From: Ambrosia x helenae
Taxonomy: Eukaryota > Streptophyta > Magnoliopsida > Asterales > Asteraceae
Reading direction: 5' to 3'
DNA: 64,000 bases
Assembly: GCA_030844895.1 (NCBI GenBank)
Contig: CM061224.1
Coordinates: 28,477,992 to 28,541,991, forward strand
The notes under the pieces were generated by a model. The model was not told the origin of the DNA, did not search any database, and saw only the letters and a program-made list of their open reading frames with translations. The translations under genes and the position numbers were made by a program. Below are positions 58,370 through 64,000 of this stretch, piece by piece; positions within the stretch are counted from its first letter, which is position 1; each line of letters opens with the position of its first letter.

Positions 58370-59420
58370 TGAAAATTAATGGTGGCCCATGAGTGAAATT
58401 GAATGATCTCACCATGCATTTGTTCGAATACTTATGACTTTTTTTGGGTCAAAATATAGACCATAAGGAGGAGATTTTTGACAATACTTGTAAAGACTTT
58501 GTCTCTTGTAATGCGTAATTCATGCCTCTAATAATGAAGTATTTCTATGGTGACTAATTGATGTCACATGATGATAAGAAAAACTTAGGTGGTGAAGGGT
58601 AAGTTAAATAAAGTAAGGCTTTTGTGCTTACTTTCCTATGGTCTTCAAATTCTAAGAAAAGATAAGATTAAATGCAGGTAATTTTAGTTTTAATATTATT
58701 GGTGTTAACTCGTTAAGGTTTGTGGTCTATAAATACATACACATAGGTAAAGTTACAAAACTAGAGAGGAGGGGGTATATACCGTTCAAAAAAAAAAAAA
58801 AAGAGAGGAGGGGGTATATGGTAACATGGATTTTAGGTCCATTAAGTTTTAAATGCTTGTTAAATATGAATGACTAAAATACTTATCGCAATTTTTGGTT
58901 CGGTAAATAAGGTAGGATCAAGTACACAATAAAATAAATAGGAAGTTGTAGGAAAGATATCAAACGTACTTCGATTTCACTCATTCAAGTGGTATTGTAA
59001 CCGTCTTATCAAACCTTATGATCTTAATTTTTAGGTTTTTGCTTTTTTAGATTTTTAGCTTGTAGTTTTTAGAATTTCTGTCATATCATTGCGTCTCTTA
59101 TGTAGCATTGTGTCTTTTTCTTATTTTCATCATTGTGTCATTTTTTACGATTCATTGTGTGTGTGTTCTTCAGCATTGTGTTATATTTTTCGGCATTGTG
59201 TTATATTTTGTGACTTATTGTGTTATATTTCGTGATTTATTGTGTTTTTCATACCCTTCTCACCTTCTCATTTTATTACACCGTGTAAGATAACTTGACC
59301 TGGTTACTAATTTATTAAAATATTTTATTTGAAGTTACTCTCTTCATTTAGTTATTCCCTCATCAATATAGGGGTGAAAGTTTTTTTTTTTTTATATATA
59401 TATATCAAATTCTTTTTGTA
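58370..59420. other. Spacer with low-complexity ATTGTGTTATATTT repeats
   Basis: Between 59100 and 59245, short units such as CATTGTGTTATATTT are repeated imperfectly. No gene is seen in the rest. Confidence 0.5.
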
Positions 59421-59426
59421 GTTTAT

Positions 59427-59805
59427 GGGTATATTTGGTAAGGAGCTTCAAGCTTTTAAGAAAAAACTCCCATGTAATAAAAAAACTTTGTTTGTTTGAA
59501 GGGGCTTGAAGCTTTTAAGTTAAGAGAAAAAACTCTAGTGAAACGCTACTAGTACTAGTGTTTAAGAAAAAAAACTCCTACAAGCTACAAGCTTTTAATA
59601 ATAAAATGACACAAATACCCATTTTACCATAAAAAAAAAATAAAAAACATGCATACAAGCTTTTAGTTATGCCTATTTTTGTCATTTTATACATTTTATT
59701 AAAAGTTTCAGTCACCCTGTCAAACACCAAAATATATTTAAAAAGCTACAGCTACCAGCTATCAGGCTCCAGCAACAACACAAGCTAGTTTTGCCAAACA
59801 TACCC
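59427..59805. mobile_element. Possible small TIR element
   Basis: GGGTATATTTGGTAAGGAGC at the left and the complement of GGGTATGTTTGGCAAAAC at the right form inverted ends about 380 bp apart. No convincing target duplication was found. Confidence 0.4.
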
Positions 59806-60081
59806 AATAACGAAAACTTACCCATTCATGTCTCATTCGTTCGATAAAATTATGTGACTAGTGTGTGCTGACTCACTGTAGTATGTTAGACCATAACTAA
59901 TTTGGTTGCAACTAGTAGGACATTTAAAAAGAATTTGAATAAGTCTAGCTATATGTATGTGCTATGGTTATTAAATGAAAACAAGACGACAATACTGACT
60001 AAAACAATAAAATTTATAGCACGATGTTACGTATTTATGCAACTAAAAATGGAAAGCGACAACCGCATTAAATTATGTCAA

Positions 60082-60120
60082 TAGGTTTTTTTTTTTTAAT
60101 CAATTAGAATCACTCACAAA
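60082..60120 (-). repeat. SINE 3' fragment
   Basis: A T run followed by ATCAATTAGAATCACTCACA resembles the region AACGGCCAATTGGAATCACT of SINE copy 2. Confidence 0.4.
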
Positions 60121-60147
60121 CCGCTTAAATTATATTACTTTTAATAA

Positions 60148-60357
60148 GGGGTGTTTGGGATTGATTATTCAAAACAGATTATGCGTTTTGGAATAGCAGT
60201 GGTGGAGCTGTTTATAGATTATTGCGTTTTGGTAGCCTAAAAAACTGATTATCTGCGTTTTCAAAACGTAATCCCAAATACTAAAAACTAATTATCTGCG
60301 TTTTCAAAACGCAATAATCTAAAAAGCAGATTCAAAACGCAATCCCAAACACCTTCC
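60148..60357. mobile_element. Small MITE with GGTGTTTGGGATTG ends
   Basis: The left end GGGGTGTTTGGGATTG and its complement CAATCCCAAACACC form inverted ends about 210 bp apart. GCGTTTTGAATC / GCGTTTTCAAAACG-type repeats fill the interior. No clear duplication. Confidence 0.5.
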
Positions 60358-60446
60358 AAATAAGATTTTAATTTCCAAACTTTTACTAATTTTCAGTTTT
60401 AATTAGATAAGTTGTATATTAATCTTGAACACTATTTGATTTAAAA

Positions 60447-60911
60447 GTTGGTGGGCCGTGGTTGGGTCTAATTGACAATATCATTGGAGTTAAAGTATTG
60501 CTTTCTTTAAGGTTAAAGGTTCGAGCACCGTCGAAGAAAGGTTTGGTATAATTTAAGCTGTTAAAAAACAATTTAATAAGCTATTCTAATTCTTTATACC
60601 AAACTTTTGTTCAGGGGCGAAAGTTAGTGAGGGCCAGGGGGTGCCATGGCCCCACCGTTTTTAGGCTCGGTGGTGGAAGTTTGAGATTTTCGTAAGTAAT
60701 TTTTATATTAATTGAGTCCGGCCCCCACGTATTTGATCTTCTGGCCCTTGCCGATACAAAAAAATTAAGTCCGGCCCCTGCCAATTTGATCTTTAAGCTT
60801 CGCCACTGCTTTTGTTACGGTTAACTTGTTTCTCCTATTATTTTTGTTTCTAAGTTGGTGGGTCGTGGTTGGGTCTAATTGACAATATCATTGGAATTAA
60901 AGTATTGATTC
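60447..60911 (+). repeat. Direct repeat pair, about 55 bp
   Basis: The segment containing GTGGTTGGGTCTAATTGACA, then ATATCATTGGA, occurs at 60447-60501 and 60853-60909 with two or three differences. The intervening DNA contains the hAT element at 60612. Confidence 0.85.
60612..60808. mobile_element. Small hAT element with perfect 8-bp duplication
   Basis: The ends CAGGGGCGAA and TTCGCCACTG are flanked by CTTTTGTT at 60604-60611 and 60809-60816. The CAG-type ends, 8-bp duplication and 197-bp length fit a hAT MITE. Confidence 0.85.
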
Positions 60912-61374
60912 CATTAATAATAATAGTAATAATAATAACAATGGTAATAATAACAAAGCGTACGAAAGATTTTTGACCGTGGATTAGGTTTGTGGGATAG
61001 TTAAATTCTAGGTAGTGGCTTGATCGTAATTTTTAAGTGAATTAAAAACCGTTTAACATAGGTAAGTGCATTATCATCCCATTGCAAACTCAATTTACAA
61101 TTGAATTCAAATTGCACAGCCCTATTTTTGTTGCTCTGTTTTCAGGACATGTTCTATTTTTGTTTCTACTGATCGTCATCTACCTCCATGAGTTTGAAAG
61201 ACCAAACCATACCTCCTACCCATTAGTCCTATGAAACAGAGCATGCAATTGTCTTTAATCCCAAACACCAAAACATGAGTCTGATGAAACAAAGCATGCT
61301 ATTGATCATCTTCCACCTCCGTTCAAACAGAGTATGCTACCGATCGTCTTCTACCTCCTTACCCTACCTCTCCT

Positions 61375-61530
61375 GAACCAATTACGCATGTTAAACTAGA
61401 AATCACGCATGTTAAGAAACCTCTCTTCTGAACATGCGTAATTTGCAGGCCATGTTAAACCAAAATCACGCATGTGAAATCCGAAAATCATGCATGTTAA
61501 CCAAAACCCCTCTTCTGATGATGCTTAACT
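61375..61530. repeat. ACGCATGTTAA-type repeats
   Basis: ATCACGCATGTTAA and variants recur five or more times, with TCTTCTGA between some. Related short pieces occur again at 62045-62110. Confidence 0.6.
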
Positions 61531-61531
61531 T

Positions 61532-62017
61532 AAGGGTTGTTTGTTTTTTTGCTCAGAAGTACTTCTGACCTTTTTTGTCTGCGCCGCGCAGACGCGCGCA
61601 GACATTTGGTGTCCGCAGATTGTTTGTTTTTTGGAAGACCTTTCACTCAAAAATGTCTTCCTGACCTCTTCTTGGTGCAGACTTGTTCCAAGGTCTTCTA
61701 AGGTCCACCACCACCATCACCATCCACCACCACCGTCCCTCAACACTACCGTCCACCACCACCACGGCGGTCCACCACCACCCTCCACCACCGTCCATCA
61801 CCACCATCCACCACCACCGTCTACCACCACCGTCCACCATTCACCACCACCGTCCACCTCCAGACTGCTGTAAAAAATCAGTTTATTTAAGTTTTAGTTT
61901 ATTTCAGCAGCCTGCAGACGTTAACAAACAAACAATCTTCTTCTTGCAAACTGCAGACCTTTGGTCCACCTCTTCTCCTGCAGACCTTTTCCTGCAGAAA
62001 AAACAAACAGCACCTTA
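61532..62017. mobile_element. TIR element with CCACCACC minisatellite
   Basis: The left end AAGGGTTGTTTGTTTTTTTG and the right-end complement AAGGTGCTGTTTGTTTTTTC are imperfect inverted repeats. The interior has a CCACCACCGTC-type minisatellite (61703-61860) that creates proline/histidine ORFs on both strands, which I do not accept as genes. Confidence 0.5.
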
Positions 62018-62044
62018 CAGACCTTCTTCTGATCATGATTAATT

Positions 62045-62870
62045 TACGCATGCCCCATTCGCATTACGCATGCATGTCTCAGTTTCCTTTTGATCATGCG
62101 TAATTTAATCCTGAGGGATGATTAGACAGTGGCATGAAGGGATGACCGAATGGCGAGCATGATGGTGGTGGATGACGGTTGTAGTTGTAATCGGAACAAT
62201 GCAACCGCTTAATGGATTAGGTTCTAGGACGGTGTCTAACATCTGCACCCGCTTTTACATCGGAACAACGCATGTTAAGGCAAAAGGTTTGAATTACCGT
62301 TCCCAATAAAAACAGCAAATACCACGTGTGACTCTCTCCTTCTTCGTTTCCTTTTCTCGTTAAGAATTATTTGTCTTTAAAACTTTCTCTGATACATAAC
62401 CACAACAAAAACAAAAATTAAATGATTTAGTTACTAAAACGAAGTTAAAAAAAATTATTAGTTTCCAGTCAAAAGATCGATGAGTAGTGGAAAAGGAGGG
62501 TAAAATAATTAAGAAAAAAGTTTAAGGGTTAAAATATCATATAAAAATTAAAAAAAGTTAAAAGGAATTCAAACAAATTAACAAAAAGAGATAATATTAT
62601 CTCTCTATCTCTACTTCTCTACTACATTATAAAGGAGGAGGAGTGATGGCTAAATGTGTCTAAATTGGCAAATTTAAGATGACATCCCAAGAGTCTCAAA
62701 TGTAATCCTCAAGTTTTTACCTCATTTATTCCAAATTTACCCTTGTGTACCACCTTTGATACCTATTATACAATCTCAACTTGTCATGCTCCTCTCTTCA
62801 TCACCATTAGTTATTAGTGAAACCCCCCATTGTAATTGAATGTCTAAAATGAATAATGAGACCACCCATT
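62045..62870. other. Spacer, no gene seen
   Basis: AT-rich. TCTCTACTACATTATAAAGG near 62610 is reminiscent of a Helitron 5' end, but the preceding base is not A. No supported gene. Confidence 0.35.
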
Positions 62871-64000
62871 TGTGACACCTCGGGTAAATCTCTCTTTTGA
62901 TCTCTACTCTTTGATTCCTATCTGTTTGTTTATCCCCTTCGTTGTTTCTTTTGGTACTTACGCAATTTTCGGGACGAAAATTCTTTTAACGTGGGGATGA
63001 TGTGACACCTGGCAAATTCGGGTTAACAACGTTGTCTAGATGGAAGTCTACCTTAGCGAGTCACGCGTATATTGTACTTAACTGGGTTAGTTAAGTCGGG
63101 TTATGGTTCGGGAACTATTGGTTAGTCTAGAAGATCATTGGATGTTGGTCTAGAGGTTCGTTAGATGTCAGTCCTTAACCAAGTGTCCAAACGGTGACGA
63201 TTTGTGGGATCGTCAGAGCATACGGAACGTACGAGTCTCGAGTCCCGGGAATTGGTGAACGAGTGTAAATATGTGTATTTACTTGTGTTATGTGTTTACA
63301 ATCATTATATGACTTATCGGTACATGAATATGCATTAACATATGTTAAAACGGGGTTTAACGCGCAAAACACACCAACAAGGGGGCTATAGGCGATTAGG
63401 CTTGGGGAATAGCCTAATCGCATGACCTTTGGGGCGAGTAGGGGGATCCCTACATGCGAATAGGGCTAATCGCATGAATAGTCATGCGATTAGGCACCCT
63501 ACTCGCGTATAAATCTGCATAATCGCGTGGAACGGGCTGGACGACTAGAAACGCCTATAAATACAACACTTAACCTCCTAAACTCAATTAGACAAACCCT
63601 AGTCGTCCCATAACCGCCCCAAACACTTAAACAACCTCTGGAAGGCGATTTTGATCAAAAACTCAAGGTTTCAAGGTCTAATCATCATCCTTTTGCAAAA
63701 CCAAGGTTTAATTCTCATCCATAATACTTTGTAAATGTTTTCTTATCAATCCCTAATGGTCCAGACCTGTTCATAAACGAAAAAGATTTCTGAAAATCGT
63801 CAATAAGAGTTATTAATCGGATTGTAATTAATAAACATGTGTTATGGGTATGCATGATTAGAAAGATAGGATTTTTATGAATCTTGATGATGTGTTGATA
63901 TGTTATCATGCTAGGTCAGAAGTAATATTGTTATTATAATGATAGAAATCTCAGTAATTGAATAATAGGGTTTTGATTACATGCGTTAATCGAATATTGC
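62871..64000 (+). mobile_element. LTR of a Tekay-like element related to the one at 875-3685
   Basis: It starts TGTGACACCTCGGG directly against unrelated DNA. An internal polypurine-like motif plus TGTGACACCTGG follows at 62988-63011, then the same motif cluster (GGCGATTAGGC, GCCTAATCGC, GGGGCGAGTAGGG at 63385-63540) and TATA box as the first LTR. It runs off the window and is either the 5' LTR of a further plus-strand element or a solo LTR. Confidence 0.75.
63554..63563 (+). promoter_or_regulatory. LTR TATA box
   Basis: CCTATAAATA in the same context as the TATA box at 1565. Confidence 0.6.

Noticed and set aside
61541..62042. Proline/histidine-rich ORFs resembling extensins
   Set aside because: Produced by a CCACCACC minisatellite, open in two frames and on the opposite strand; no signal peptide or SP4 motifs.
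62610..62640. Helitron 5' end TCTCTACTACATTATAAAGG
   Set aside because: The preceding base is T, not A, and no matching 3' end or second copy is visible.

Overview
The window looks like a repeat-rich stretch of nuclear DNA from a flowering plant. It holds Ty3/gypsy chromovirus and Ty1/copia retrotransposons, a 5S-rRNA-bearing Cassandra-type LTR, tRNA-derived SINEs, an L1 LINE, small TIR elements with clear target-site duplications, Helitron-like ends and a multi-exon KUP/HAK potassium transporter gene. A eudicot, perhaps Asteraceae, is my best guess; that part is an impression from repeat style, not something the sequence proves.

Layout. 1-3685: 3' end of a plus-strand Tekay-type gypsy element with a long LTR. 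4280-5095: hAT-like element. 5123-11835: a 6.7-kb segment with PIF/Harbinger-like ends and TTA duplications, filled with scrambled short repeats, perfect GC-rich palindromes, a 560-bp inverted repeat and a gene-like first exon. 12326-17000: small Harbinger-like elements, one of them split by a deleted copia element (13195-16839). 18200-18501: SINE. 19308-25642: decayed copia element whose 3' LTR is cut by the next insertion. 25643-33697: minus-strand Tekay element with an unbroken 1,554-codon polyprotein, a 2.5-kb LTR on its 3' side and, on its 5' side, a Cassandra-type 5S LTR instead of the expected partner. 33835-35250: 5'-truncated LINE. 35600-35815 and 36200-36582: two more SINEs. 36786-37537: hAT-like element.

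37894-42121: the only large host gene, a cluster-II KUP/HAK transporter with eight exons and two one-base frameshifts. 43289-50069: a Helitron-like 3' end and elements embedded in TA microsatellites that carry arrays of short palindromes; one includes a GNAT acetyltransferase exon. 50397-52320: Helitron-like 5' end, an ankyrin-protein exon and a tandem array. 52323-54734: another gypsy LTR, followed by AT-rich sequence without coding capacity. 57918-58163: a small secreted-peptide gene (PIP/CEP-like). 59,000-62,870: small TIR elements and simple repeats. 62871-64000: LTR of a relative of the first element, running off the window.

Only two host genes are credible: the transporter (possibly a pseudogene or carrying assembly errors) and the peptide precursor. 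Everything else is mobile DNA, gene fragments carried by mobile DNA, or unassigned AT-rich spacer. Nested insertions give relative ages: the small Harbinger element predates the copia element inside it, and the second copia element predates the minus-strand Tekay element.
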